Of a stretch of 64,000 bases of DNA, positions 22,210 through 34,687 are shown one piece after another (positions within the stretch are counted from its first letter, which is position 1; each line of letters opens with the position of its first letter). A program made the translations under genes and the position numbers. Origin of the DNA: Haliclona indistincta (taxonomy: Eukaryota; Porifera; Demospongiae; Haplosclerida; Chalinidae); contig OZ024786.1 of assembly GCA_964017065.1 (NCBI GenBank), positions 1,658,888 through 1,722,887 on the forward strand. Reading direction: 5' to 3'. The notes below the pieces were generated by a model. That model saw only the letters and a program-made list of their open reading frames with translations, made no database searches and was not told the DNA's origin.

Positions 22210-25200
22210 ATGGCAACTTTTTCCGCTGACATAGAGCAGTTTATTGTCTCGAGTGTGGAAGGACTGGATGAAGAGAAAGAGAAGGGACGTGGTTGTTTTG
22301 GTGCGGTGTACGAAGTACGACTACATGGACTGCCCTGCATTGCCAAGCGCCTCCATAATATTCTGGTGGGGAGAGGGAGAGAAGAACAAGTGAGTGATGA
22401 GCAAAGAAGAATAGTGATTGGTCGTTTTCGTGAGGAGTGTAAGCTATTGAGTGGTCTCCGTCATCCTAACGTGGTCCAGTTCATGGGAGTCCATTATGGT
22501 GGCCGTGACGAGGCAGACATCAGTCTCATCATGGAGTACATGCACATGGACATTGATCAGTGCATGAAGACATACCCCAACATCCCTCTCCCTTACAAGA
22601 CCAGCATCCTCAGAGATGTGGCCTATGGTCTGGCTTACCTCCACTCCATTCCCATCATACATCGTGACCTCAATGCTGGCAACGTGCTACTCACTGAGTC
22701 TTTTAGAGCGAAGATTGCTGACCTCGGGGTAGCCAAGCTTTTTGAAATGGACACACTGTTGCACAGTACAAAATCTACTTGTCCTGGAGCTTCTGGCTAT
22801 ATGCCACCTGAAAGCTTTAAGAAAAGGCCTAACTATGGTGTCAAGCTAGATGTATTCTCATTCGGTCATCTTACCATCTACGTGTCCAATCAGCAGTATC
22901 CTGTTCCAATTGACTATGATATCACTCAACAAGATCTCCAAAATAGGCAAATGCAAGTAGCCAAGCGTCGAGAGGCTCTCGATCAGATGGGTGGCCCTGG
23001 TCATTCCCTCTACTCCATTGCTGTTCAGTGTCTGAATGACTCTCCTGACCAGCGACCCACCAGTAGAGGCCTGGTGAGGAGGATGGAAGAGCTGTGTGAG
23101 AAACACCCACTGCCTCGCAAGAACGTTCTAGATTTAACAAGGATGTTTGAGAGAGAAGCGTCTACACTTGACCAAAACTTGTCTGACATGAGGAACCATG
23201 CCGAGGTATAAATAAAAATAATTATAGAGCCCACTATACAACCATTATTATTATGCCTCGGTGGGCGGAGCCACGAGGCATACAGTAGTTCGTCGGTTTG
23301 TCATTCATTCATTCATTATGCCTCGGTGGGCGGAGCCACGAGGCATACTGTAATCGGGCTGTCTGTCGTTCTGTCTGTCTGTTACATCATTTTTGCGGCG
23401 CACGTTGAAAGGTAAGCTCTGAAACTTGCAATGCAGGTAGAAATCGATATTATCTCGAATGTGAACTAGCGAAATTTAGATACAAAGCTTTGTTCTAGAG
23501 TTATGGCGTGATTTGCTTACTTTGTTTGCCGTTGCTGGCGATCTGGACTTCTCCGAAGGCAAGGCTGTCCACAGTTGACTGCCTAGAAGCTGATAGGTTA
23601 GAATTTTACTACAGGATAGCAGCGCAGGTCCAGAGAAATCGTGTAAGCAAGCTATGGAAGCTAGCTCGCTCGTGGTATGCTGAACACTATAGACACGCCC
23701 AGTTAAATTGTGGTCAGCACTGATTGGCTTCTGATTGCATAACTACAGCAGTACTGTACAGAAATCCTGTATACATGCATCTGCAGTTGCTGTGTTTGTA
23801 GAATGGTGGATAGTTGTGTTTGTTGATATTTGTAGCAGTATTCTCACAGCAATGAGTGCCGTAGTCTTGTTGCAGTATACTTTAACTTGCTTCTACCAAG
23901 AGTAAATAATAGAAGAGAGAGTATCCAACTCCAATATACCCGTCAGGGACACTCTCGGGAAATTAACGTGACCAGCACGCGAGCAAATTGACGTAATCTG
24001 ACGTACATGTGGCAGTGGAAATCTTGCCTTCGTAGCGCCCCGCCTACATCTTGAAGCTATATATTTGTAAACAGCTCGATAAACTGCAAGCGACTCCGCT
24101 CCACAGGCAAAGCGAGCAGCCACTCGTTCACCAGATAGTTTTATTTCTGCCTTAAATTTCGTGTGGGACGCACCGTGACCAAATAAGATAGCCATCTTCT
24201 GGTGGACTTCAAACTGTGGTACTGGCATCCACCTGCAGGCTCTATATCACGAATCTGACTTGAAAATGCTAGCCTCGACTTTCAAGTGCTGTTGCAATCG
24301 TGATCGCGGGCGCGCATACTAAGTCGAACTAGTCATGACGTTACACGATGAATAATTAATACCGATAAACGTCATCTGCTCGCGTGCTGGTCACGTTACT
24401 TTCCCGAGAGTGTCCTTGACGGGTATATTGGAGTTGGATACTCTCTCTTCTATTATTTACTCTTGCTTCTACTGCAGCATGCTTTCATGTTACTGTTTTG
24501 ATCCTTCCGTGCATCTACTGCATGCATATATACGTGCTGTCATATAATTATTCATCTGCTAATTGAGTGCCATACATGCTACATGTACTGCACCGAGGCA
24601 TCTGCACCTTTGGTGCTTCATTATGCCTCGGTGGGCGGAGCCACGAGGCATACTGTAATCGCGTTGTCTGTCTGTCTGTCGTTCTGTCTGTTACACCATT
24701 TTTGCGGCGCACGCTGAACGGTGAGCTCTGAAACTTGCAATGCAGGTATAACTCGACATTATCTCGGTTGTGTATTAGCGAAAGTTCGATGCAAAGCTTT
24801 GTTCTAGAGTTATGGCGCGGTTTGCTTACTTTGTTTACCGTTGCTGACGATCTGGACTTCTCCAAAGGCAAAGCTGTCCACAGTTGACTGCCTAGAAGCT
24901 GATAGGTTAGAATTTTACTACAGGATAGCAGCGCAGGTCCAGAGAAATCGTGTAAGCAAGCTATGGAAGCTATCTCGCTCGTGGTATGCGTGTGCTGCTG
25001 TGGACACGCCCAGTTGAATTGTGGTTAGCACTGATTGGCTTCTGTTTGCAAGCACTGCATTGTCAGTGATTGCTGTACAGAAATTCTGTATACGTGCATC
25101 TGCAGTTGCTGTGTTTGTGGAATGGTGGATAGTTGTGTTTGTGTATGAAGTGTCACTCCACCGAGGCATCTGCACCTTAGGTGCTTCATTCATTCTGTCC

Positions 25201-28200
25201 GCAGGCAGAACTCCGCGTCGGCTGAAAACTAAGCGCTGATACTTGCAATACATGTTCAACTCGGTGTTGCCTCGGAACTGAATTGATAGACTTTTGGTTT
25301 CAAAGCTTCGTTACCTTGAATAGCATTGCTGGACTCGCTCAGCATTGTGGGACTTCGCTGAAGATAAAGCTGTCTACTATAGTCTTCTTCACAGCTTGTA
25401 AGACAATTCTTTACTCAAGGTAGTACAGTGAGTGCTGAGAAATCAATCGTGCTATCGCTAAGCAGCGCCAGCTCCAGCAAGCTAGCAACCAGCGCTCACG
25501 TGCTGTGTTGATTATAGGCACGCCCAACTGAATTCCATGTGGTTAGCACTGCTAGGCTTCTGATTGCATAGTTGCAACCCACTAGCTTATTCTGCAAACA
25601 GTGCTGTATTGCAGCTTGTTGCAACGCTAATTTCATCATACAGGAATTGCATTGCATAACTATTATACTGCATTGTGATTGCTGTACAGCAAGGTATAAC
25701 AGCTGCAGTTTGTTGCTGTGTATGTTTTAGTTCAGCGTATTTTTGTTATAACTTTTAGTTTTATGACTGCACCGAGGCATCAGCACCTTGGTGCTTTCAT
25801 TCATAATATTTTTTTAGGAAATGACACACAAGCTTGAGGAAAAAAGTGAACTACTGGAAAATGAGAAATATAAAAACTGTTCATTGAGTCAAGATAAGAG
25901 TGATCTAATTGAGCAGTTGCAGGTATATGAATCAAACTTCTCAATCAATTACTATGATTCATCAATAATTATATGAGAGCCATAACAATTTAAGAGAAAA
26001 GAAGGCTCATGTTGGTTACATTGTGGACCATGCAGTGGTAGACATCCCTACATCCTTTTGATTTTGATAGAAATCTGTTTAATTTTCTTGTTTGTGTCCT
26101 TTTTCTTTTTCAGCAAAGTTTCAATTTTGTGCTGCTAAAGATCATGCATGCACTGCATGGGCCTCTTTGTTTCCACCATCAGTTAGTTTTCATGTTGTTG
26201 ATGGCTTTTTAACTTTCAGCTCATAGTATGTTGTACATATCAGCTTACCTATGCATGCATGCAGTGCATACGAGCCTCGGCCACACTTGTTTGTTATAAT
26301 TATCTGGCAACCACACCTACACAAGCTTACTCACTGAGCTGTTCTTCAAAACTTCAGACTCCAATAATTGTGTTCTCCATGATCCATGCGGCAATACTCT
26401 AGCTAGCGCTTGGTCAGGTGCGTTTTCGAGTGCTTGGTCACGTGCGTATTGTGCAATCACAATAATGCCATCTAAAACTTAGCTGAAAATGAATCACAAT
26501 CGAGAAATAGTGGAATTTATTTCGCCGTTTCGCTAAAAAAAAGTTCAAAAGGCACCTGCCAAGAGAATTTCATGATTTTTCATGGATCTAGTCGCTGTGG
26601 TCGCGTAATGGCGTGCTGAAGAAAGAAAGAAGAAAGAGAAGATGTCGAAACTCAATTTTCCGTTTCCAGGTTCGTCGTTTTAGTATAAATTTTGAGCAAT
26701 CTCATTGCTACTGTAAAGATGGGCAACGCCAGAGAGCAGATCTAAGCGTCTTTGGACGTACAAAATTAGAAATATCATTTGAACGCTAATACATTGTGTT
26801 GTAGTCGCCATCTTATTTTCCGTTCATCCCTACATAGGGACACACGGTAATGCGTCCCTAATAGTGTGTTAAAAACTTTACTTTGTTCCAACTTGAAGGA
26901 AGTACAACTGACACAGAATTCAATAGGTTTCAGCATTAGTGCAGTTCTGGTTGTTGTTTTTTCTTTGCATCAGTGAAAGCATTTGGGGTTTTAATGCATG
27001 CCAAACCGTATGGCTTCTTGTGTTGTTTGTACAGAATACATTTTTGTAGCAATGTTAGTCAAATTAGTGTTGATTTTTTAGATTAAGACTGCGAAAATTG
27101 AAGAACTCACAGAAAGGATTCATAGACAAGAAGCTAGTTATACTGATTTGTCTGCTGAGTTCAACAGTCTGCAACGTTTGCATACTCGTGAAGCAGAACT
27201 ACACAGAGAAGTGAGTGAGAGACTTAATATCAAGCAATGCAGAATTGATGAGCTTGAAGAGAAGATAACTGTTGCCGAAAAACAGGTATTTTCATGCATT
27301 CGTTTACAATGGACTTTCAGGGGCTAATTAACAATCGTTTCATTGGTATTGTATGTTGTGTGTGTGTATGCGTGCATTGTGTGTGTGTTAGTGCCTGTAT
27401 GTACGTGTGTGTAGGTTTGTGCGTGTGACAATGTGTGCATTGATTACCTAATCTATAGCTATCAGCCGCTTCCAATGTGCAGTTTGCTATTAGTTTTGTG
27501 TGTGCATGCTATGATAATCAATTCTAAATCACTATAGGCCGAAACCTTCAAAGAGGACTTCGAACAAGAGAGAGCAGACAGAGAGAGAAAGCATACTGAA
27601 TATTATGAAATCAAAGAAGAGTCTTCAGTGAGAATCAAACAACTTGAAAAGCAGCTAATCACATGCAGAAGAGAACTTGAAGAAGAGAGAAGAAAGCGCA
27701 CGAGTTGTCACTACTCACAAGATCAGGTCAGACAGAATCAAATAATTAGCTATTGTTGTAATACTGTACATGTAGAAGTAGAATTAAGTTTTCATGATGT
27801 CATAAATTTTGCGATCAAATAGCACTCACGAAATTGTATGTTTACAGTACATTAATTTTAATGATAATAAATTATGTAGGGATGACCATTATTTTTAGCT
27901 AGCTACTAAAAGCTGCCCAGCCTGCTAGAGCTGCATGGAGATCCAAATAGGCTAGATAACATTTATGCCTCGGTGGGTGCATGGAGACAAAGCATGCTGT
28001 AATCGTGTTGTCTGTCCGGCATTCCATCTGTCGCAAGCATTTTTCATGCTCGCTAAAACCCAAGCTATGAACTAGCAACACAGGTGGTACCTTGATTGCT
28101 GTTGCTGGCGATCTGGACTTCCCTGGAGACAAAACTGTTCACAGTTGGCTGCCTCCAGGCCTATACTATCGATTTGTACTGCAGGATAGCGCGGTGGGTC

Positions 28201-30018
28201 CGAATAATGAATCCTACACTTTGGGCTTCTGATTGCATAACTCAAACACATGTTGAAACTACGTACATAGATAGATGCTTGAATATTTCACTATGCACTG
28301 TCAGAACCATATGCATGTAGTTATTTTATTATGCTAATAATCCACCGAGGCATCAGCACCTGTTATTATTTGCAAAGCAATACTATTTACACCCTTGCTT
28401 ATAATGTTATTGGGGCGAGCCTGAGCGAGCCCCACATTGATTGGCACAATGGCCCACGCGGCGGGGAATGTATCAATCTATCTATCTGTCACGGGGTAGC
28501 GTTTGTCCTTTTCAATGTTCCCGAGAAGTAGGAAACGCCCTTTTTAGCATGTGCGCACATAATTTCAAACAAGATACCTGGCATTCTGGCAGTGATGCAG
28601 ATGACTCAGGGACGACAACAACAGAGATCAGAGACACCTGAAAAGCAACAACTTTTACACGACAAGGCCGCTACCAGAAAGCGACGACGAGAGGCAGAGT
28701 CACCCGCGATCAACGTGGAAGCGGACTACTGGAGCGACAAAAGGAATATCAAAGGGCCTACCGGAGACGCCGGCGGAAAGCAGTAGCTGCAACAGAGCAA
28801 ACAGTAACTTTGGTACGTCTAATGAGCTCGTGTGTGATAGCAGTAGAGCCTGCAGTGAGTGAGGAGACCGAGGAACCCTACTCATCACACTGATCTTCCA
28901 GGTACATTGTTCCCATGACGCCTAGGCAAGGAACACACTCAGCAAGAGATAGTTGGAGAAAGTGCACCATATCTGAACATAACCAAACTATCGAATCGAT
29001 TCTATTCACCATCAACAAACCCATTAGCGCTGTTAAATATTAACATTATAGTACAAAAATCTGTCTGATGTTCATATAATACAGACTTAATAATCTACTA
29101 AAACCTGGACTCACCACATAACCTGGTGCAAATAATAATTATAATTATGTTACACACAACTATACACTAACGAGGCTAAATTATATCAATGCTCAGGCTC
29201 GCCCCTGCCATTCCATGAATGTACTAGTTTACTTTGTACGCGCGGCAACATCAAACAGTACATGTGTAGTCTCTACATGTAATAGATAATTTATATTGAA
29301 TACATAACAATAATATAATATTGAATGTCCATTAAGGTTTATATACCATAGGGAGTACATGTACCACTTCACAAGCTTGATTTCATCTTTGAGACACAAT
29401 AAACCAGTTAAAGTCCTCGACATTAAATAATGCTGTGCCATATATGGACCAGATTATTAGATGAAAAGCAAATCACTAGATGCATAACAGTACCACTGGA
29501 TTTACTCTTTGTATGCCAAGTTGCAGCGAACTAGTTTCCTGGGAAAGATAGCCAGAGGTGTGACAAAAACCATAACTGCTCGTCGAAATGCAGATTATGC
29601 CAGGTATCTGAAACCACGCTTCTGTAGCTATCTCAACACAAGTAATCCGGTAATGGAGACCTTTTGGCAGTTGACCAGTACTTGCGTAGTTTAATTTTGG
29701 CTGTTGAGTAGGCAAAAAAGCTCTCCGTTACAGTGTTGAGCCTATGTGTAGTTGTTGATCGGTATTCCCCATGCAAGGCTGTTGTGCACATTATAGCATA
29801 CAACAAAGTTCATAATGATATTCATTATTGTATAACAATATTTACAACTCTATAATCATATTCAGAAATGCAGTCCACCCTATGAATTGTGTAATTTATT
29901 CATACAGCGACCAACAGGAAGACTTGAATTGCATCAAGTAGCCTCAGGCAGTGTTCAAGGGACAAGAAGAAGAAGAAGGCAACTTGAACTAACAAGCTCA
30001 TCGAAACCAGAAAAATAG
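22210..30018 (+). CDS. K1: TKL-type kinase with coiled coil and UBAN-like motif (534 aa)
   Basis: Exons 22210-23205, 25818-25922, 27082-27285, 27538-27726, 29908-30018; all GT-AG, all phase 0. The kinase domain (about 20-310) has the Gly loop 'GRGCFGAVYEV', Lys46 in 'CIAKRL', 'HRDLNAGN' (Asp153, Asn158), DLG instead of DFG (171-173) and 'MPPES'. It resembles RIPK/TKL kinases. Residues ~315-500 are coiled coil. Exon 4 opens with 'AETFKEDFEQERADRERK' (436-453), which matches the DFxxER core of the UBAN motif that binds linear ubiquitin in NEMO, optineurin and ABIN. A short basic tail follows ('GTRRRRRQLEL'). The gene could link kinase activity to ubiquitin signals (inference). Introns 1, 2 and 4 are full of MITEs. 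Element B ends 60 bp before the ATG. Confidence 0.82.
23254..23290. repeat. Stray terminus of the TGCCTCGGTGG MITE family
   Basis: A lone copy of the family end ('TTATGCCTCGGTGGGCGGAG') sits just before a full copy, separated by CATT repeats. Confidence 0.65.
23327..24622. mobile_element. TGCCTCGGTGG-family MITE, copy 2, split by another MITE
   Basis: It begins 'ATGCCTCGGTGGGCGG' and ends 'CACCGAGGCATCTGCACC'. The element at 23897-24465 is inserted in it. It lies in K1 intron 1. Confidence 0.75.
23897..24465. mobile_element. MITE with ~95-bp TIRs and CTTCTAC target duplication
   Basis: The left arm from 23897 ('CAAGAGTAAATAATAGAAG') is inverted at the right end to 24465 with few mismatches over about 95 bp. 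CTTCTAC flanks both sides (23890-23896 and 24466-24472). A 111-codon minus-strand frame inside has no domain I recognise. Confidence 0.78.
24624..25193. mobile_element. TGCCTCGGTGG-family MITE, copy 3
   Basis: Complete copy, same orientation as copy 2 and directly abutting it, with both family ends. It lies in K1 intron 1. Confidence 0.78.
25195..25800. mobile_element. TGCCTCGGTGG-family MITE, copy 4 (diverged)
   Basis: It lacks the left terminus but keeps the right end 'CACCGAGGCATCAGCACC' and scattered internal similarity. It directly follows copy 3, so copies 2-4 form a head-to-tail run filling K1 intron 1. Confidence 0.6.
26013..26834. repeat. Dispersed repeat related to 690-1310, in K1 intron 2
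   Basis: The left part ('TTACATTGTGGACCATGCAG') matches the arms at 766-1035. The right end ('GTCGCCATCTTA...CATCCCTACAT') is the inverse of 1273-1305. Both ends therefore belong to one repeat family. The middle is unidentified. Confidence 0.5.
27964..28355. mobile_element. TGCCTCGGTGG-family MITE, copy 5 (short)
   Basis: It starts 'TTATGCCTCGGTGGGTGCAT' and ends 'CCACCGAGGCATCAGCACC', with a reduced interior. It lies in K1 intron 4. Confidence 0.65.
28412..29205. mobile_element. Element with 15-bp TIR GGGGCGAGCCTGAGC
   Basis: Perfect 15-bp inverted ends at 28412-28426 and 29191-29205, ~794 bp apart. No clear target duplication is visible. Inside is a basic, Gln-rich frame (28592-28786) that may be a remnant of a coding region. 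It lies in K1 intron 4. Confidence 0.5.
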
Positions 30019-30417
30019 TAAGTATGCTAATTGAATTTCTTCAATATTTCTCTGTTTTCGCTTCCACAGATACCGACTGCTCACTGTGCAAAGCGATGGC
30101 TTTGCGATAGTATTATTTCATATCACAACAGCTGGAACCGCTGATGACACTTGTGATATGATGTTGATATTGTACATTACATTTTGTATACTGTTTTCAA
30201 GCCTTCTGATGAGGCTATTGGGGCGGTAAAAGCCAGAAGATCACTAGCTATGGTTCAGTGTTCAAAGTGCAGCATTGCCAATTGCAAGCGTCTGCATAGT
30301 AAACTATTGTAGTGGGAACTGTTTTCACGAGGAGGAGTATGTGCGATCTACTAAACTAGTACTGAGTCTACATCTTATTTTATTATTGGTCTCTCCAGTT
30401 CATGAGACTATTGGTGA

Positions 30418-30545
30418 TGACATCAGTCTCATCATGGAGTACATGCACATGGACCTTGATCACTGCATGAAGACATACCCTGACATCCCTCAGCCTTACA
30501 AGACCAGCATCCTCAGAGATGTGGCCTATATGGTCTGGCCTACTA
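30418..30545 (+). pseudogene. Kinase-domain fragment
   Basis: ~125 bp nearly identical to the hinge/alpha-E part of K1-K4: 'DISLIMEYMHMDLDHCMKTY' to 'SILRDVAY', then the match ends at an extra base. There is no Gly loop, catalytic loop or DFG. It is a partial duplication just downstream of K1. Confidence 0.8.
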
Positions 30546-30869
30546 GAACAGTCACTTTCTAAACCCAAATAGGGTCAAACCCAGGAGTAATTGCAACATA
30601 AAATTGTTTTATGTTTTTCTATAGTACAGAATTGCTTGCTCTGTAACAAAATAAAAGTATCGAGAAATCCTATGAGGGAACTACTAAAAATAGCATTATT
30701 TGTCATTTTTAATTGCATATCTCATTCCAAAACAATGTGTAACAAAGTTCTTGAATGCTGCATTACATAATTATTAATAAGTGTATTCTTCTATATGCTA
30801 GTCATTGAGACTTAATTACTGATATCGTGTGCACACTTCTAAACAAACAATTTCTCTCGTAACTACAGT

Positions 30870-32265
30870 GGACCACACGAAGAGACTGTAAAACTATGTT
30901 TTTGACATTTTGTTTCATATCTCAGGAACCAAGTGTCCTATGATCATGTTGCAGGTACCATTATGATCCCCTATCCTTACTGAACACCCTCATTCATATG
31001 GCTTTGTGTCACGTGACGTGGGAGTGTCACAACATGGCAGCGTATCACACCCACTGGAACGACAGTTTTTAGTTAGGATTTCCAGAACTACTGGTAGTTA
31101 AGATTTCTTAACGCTGCATTACAACCTTCACCTAGAGCGCTAACCAGTGGGAAAGTGTCCGTCTTTAACTAGCGTTAGTTCGGCGAAGGGGAGGAAAAGA
31201 TGGGTTTCGCGACAAGCCAAAACTTTAGGTGCGGGAAATCCGATTCCGTGGGAGTTAAGCTCCAACACTAGGAGACTGCACAGCCAATACATACATCCAC
31301 ACTTTGCCACACACTACGCGTCCCTAGAAATGTTCACAGCGACAAACGAGACTCTTTCCTGCTCGAGTGCCGTTTTCTTGCCGCCATCTTGCTAATTAAT
31401 TTTAATGGATTTTTGTGATGTCACACGTTGGTTATTAGCATGTGTTGCATCATAACTATTACACTGATTCAATGTGTTTTCATTAGTTATGACGTTTTAC
31501 ACAGCCAATAGTTATTACGTGTGACATCACAAAAATCCATTAAATTAGCAAGATGGCGGCAAGAAAACGGCACTCGAGCAGGAAAGAGTCTCGTTTGTCG
31601 CTGTGAACATTTCTAGGGACGCGTAGTGTGTGGCAAAGTGTGGATGTATGTATTGGCTGTGCAGTCTCCTAGTGTTGGAGCTTAACTCNNNNNNNNNNNN
31701 NNNNNNNNNNNNNNNNNNNNNNNNNNNNNNNNNNNNNNNNNNNNNNNNNNNNNNNNNNNNNNNNNNNNNNNNNNNNNNNNNNNNNNNNNNNNNNNNNNNN
31801 NNNNNNNNNNNNNNNNNNNNNNNNNNNNNNNNNNNNNNNNNNNNNNNNNNNNNNNNNNNNNNNNNNNNNNNNNNNNNNNNNNNNNNNNGAATCGGATTTC
31901 CCGCACCTAAAGTTTTGGCTTGTCGCGAAACCCATCTTTTCCTCCCCTTCGCCGAACTAACGCTAGTTAAAGACGGACACTTTCCCACTGGTTAGCGCTC
32001 TAGGTGAAGGTTGTAATGCAGCGTTAAGAAATCTTAACTACCAGTAGTTCTGGAAATCCTAACTAAAAACTGTCGTTCCAGTGGGTGTGATACGCTGCCA
32101 TGTTGTGACACTCCCACGTCACGTGACACAAAGCCATATGAATGAGGGTGTCCATTAAGGATAGAGGATCATAATGGTACCTGCAACATGATCATAGGAC
32201 ACTTGGTTCCTGAGATATGAAACAAAATGTCAAAAAAATAGTTTTACAGTCTCTTCGTGTGGTCC
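30870..32265. repeat. 1.4-kb foldback (inverted repeat) containing the assembly gap
   Basis: The left arm from 30870 ('GGACCACACGAAGAGACTG') is mirrored by the right arm ending 32265, with a short loop near 31430-31515. Identity is high over about 600 bp. The ends lie upstream of K2. The frames on both strands here are palindrome artefacts. Confidence 0.85.
31689..31888. other. Assembly gap (200 N)
   Basis: The gap lies in the right arm of the foldback. The intact left arm predicts only about five missing bases here, so 200 is a placeholder size. Confidence 0.9.
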
Positions 32266-32501
32266 ATGGATACAGTGTTCTACTCACCGGCTAAAATGTA
32301 TATAAAAATAATGCTGAATTGATACATGCTAAAAAAATTAATGATAATAAAACGCGTAAATTACAAAATTTAATGTTGTAATTATGTTGACCAGTGTCAA
32401 GATTCAAATCATTAATTGCCTCCTAGTTTATACAGCACATAATATGCAGTGCTATATGTGAAGGCGGGGCTCACACGAGCTTGGTCTGCACTTCCTGCAA
32501 A

Positions 32502-34149
32502 ATGGCGCTACAAGTACAAACTTTAGAGCAGTATACAGTCACGTCTGTAGAAGGACTAGAGGAACAGAAGGAGATGGGACGAGGCTGCTATGGTGCAGTG
32601 TACGAGGTACGACTACATGGACTGCCCTGCATTGCCAAGCGCCTCCATGATATTCTTGTTGGGAGAGGTAAAGAGGAACGAGTGAGTGAAGAGCAAAGAA
32701 GAGCAGTTATTGAACGTTTTCGTGAAGAGTGTGAGCTATTGAGTGGTCTCCGTCATCCCAACGTGGTCCAGTTCATGGGAGTCCATTATAATGGTCATGA
32801 CGATTCAGACATCAGTCTTATCATGGAGTACATGCACATGGACCTTGATCAGTGCATGAAGACATACCCCGACATCCCTCTCCCTTACAAGACCAGCATC
32901 CTCAGAGATGTGGCCTATGGTCTGGCCTACCTCCACTCCATCCCCATCATACATCGTGACCTCAATGCTGGCAACTTGCTACTCACTGAGTCTCTTAGAG
33001 CAAAGATTGCTGACCTTGGAGTAGCCAAGCTCTTTGACAAAGAAACAGCCATGACGCACATAAGAACGGTTTGTCCCGGAGCACTGGACTTTATGCCTCC
33101 AGAATCACTCACACAATCACCAAAATATGTTGATTTGCTCGATGTGTTCTCGTTCGGTCATCTTATCATCTATTTGATCAACCAAGAGCCTCCTCAAGTT
33201 AATGGTATGGACATTTCTCTGTTTGATGTAATTAGAGGACAGAGACAGGTTGGTATGCGTCGAAAAGCTCTCGATCAGATGGGTGGTCCTGATCATCCCC
33301 TCTATTCTATTGCTGTGCAGTGTCTAAGCGACTCAGCCGTGCATCGACCCACCAGTAGAGACCTTGTCAGGATGATGGAAGAGCTATGCAAGAAGCATCC
33401 ACTGCCTTGTACAGATGCTCTTCAGATACTTGCTCAGAAACAAATGGTTGAAAATGAACTGATTGAGAAGCTCAAAGTTGAAGAGGCAGAGGGCAAAAGT
33501 ATTGCTGCAAAGCTTGATGCTGACCTGCGGGACAGCCAGCATACCACAACTGAGTTGACCAAGGAGACTATGCAACTAAAGGCAGAGATACAGGTATTAA
33601 TTATTTTTTTCACAGCTCTTTTAATCTCAAATCCATGAACCCATTGCAGACATTGCAAGAGAGTCATGAAAAGGAAAAGCAAGAACTCGAAGTCAAGCTG
33701 CTATTACAGTTGCAGGAAAACAGTGAATTGCTTGATCAGTTTAATTCACTCAAGACCCAACATTTGCATCTGGTGCAGGAACAATCATTGAGCTATGACA
33801 ATATCAATGTAAAGCAACGCCAGCTCGAACAGAAAGATCGTGAGATAAAGGATAGGGATCTTGTGATTAAAGAAAAAGAAAAGCTACTAGCAGAGAAAGA
33901 ACTTGAGTTAGTTGAAATATCTCACCAGCTTATGATAGCACAAAAACAAAATCTGGTGAGCTTTAACACTGTTAAATTTTACTGCTCAATGACTCCTGTA
34001 TTATTTATATTTTTTTTTAATTGACATGCTTATAGGCATGCGGGAAGGAGATTGCAGAGCTTCAAGAAGAAAAGATTGACAATCAGGAGATCTTTTTTAG
34101 TACACGTACAGTATTGGAAGATGTCAAGAAATTGGAACTTCAAGGCTGA
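32502..34149 (+). CDS. K2: TKL-type kinase with long coiled-coil tail (503 aa)
   Basis: Exons 32502-33593, 33650-33955, 34036-34149, all phase 0 with GT-AG introns of 56 and 80 bp. Kinase motifs: 'GRGCYGAVYEV', 'CIAKRL', 'HRDLNAGN', 'DLG' and 'MPPES'. After ~310 the protein is a heptad-rich coiled coil ('KQRQLEQKDREIKDRD'). Unlike K1 and K4 it lacks the DFxxER motif. It ends 'KLELQG'. Closest relatives are its neighbours K1, K3 and K4. The ATG is the first in frame after an in-frame upstream region lacking another ATG. Confidence 0.85.
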
Positions 34150-34687
34150 CAACTTGAATAGACTGCATGTCGTAACTATGTATGACTATTCATAACAGGT
34201 ATCGATCACCTTCAAATGGCAGTATTGATCATGAAATCAGCTAGTGGATCTCCAATAGCTACAACCTCAAATACTTGATAGTGACATAATTATTATAAAT
34301 ATTAATTCTGTTGTCTGTGTAATGAATTATACGTCAAGAGTAAACCAAAAAAAATTCAATCAATTTGCTTTACATTGGTTGTGATTTTCTTAGCGTAATG
34401 CTACTTGCAAGAATAGTCTATAAAATAGTCAATGCATAGTCTATATTACAATATTCTATTAAAACAGACTATATACAATAGTCTATACAATAGTCACCAC
34501 TAACCATCACTAATAATATATATATAATCAACCATGTGATCTGTTCGCATATTATGTATAATGCGTGTAAATGTACATAATTATACTGGCATATTCAAAA
34601 TGTTTATAATTATGACAGTTTTAATCATTGCATTATAAACAGCAACACCTGTTCAATTGGACTGTATGGTTCATTATTTCATAGGAT

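Noticed and set aside
23893..24228. 111-codon minus-strand frame inside a MITE
   Set aside because: It overlaps the TIR, has no domain, and is absent from the related non-coding structure; most likely chance.
28592..28786. Basic 64-codon frame inside the GGGGCGAGC element
   Set aside because: No recognisable family and low-complexity composition; kept only as part of the element.
31147..31995. Matching frames on both strands around the N gap
   Set aside because: Mirror images created by the foldback; no domain content.
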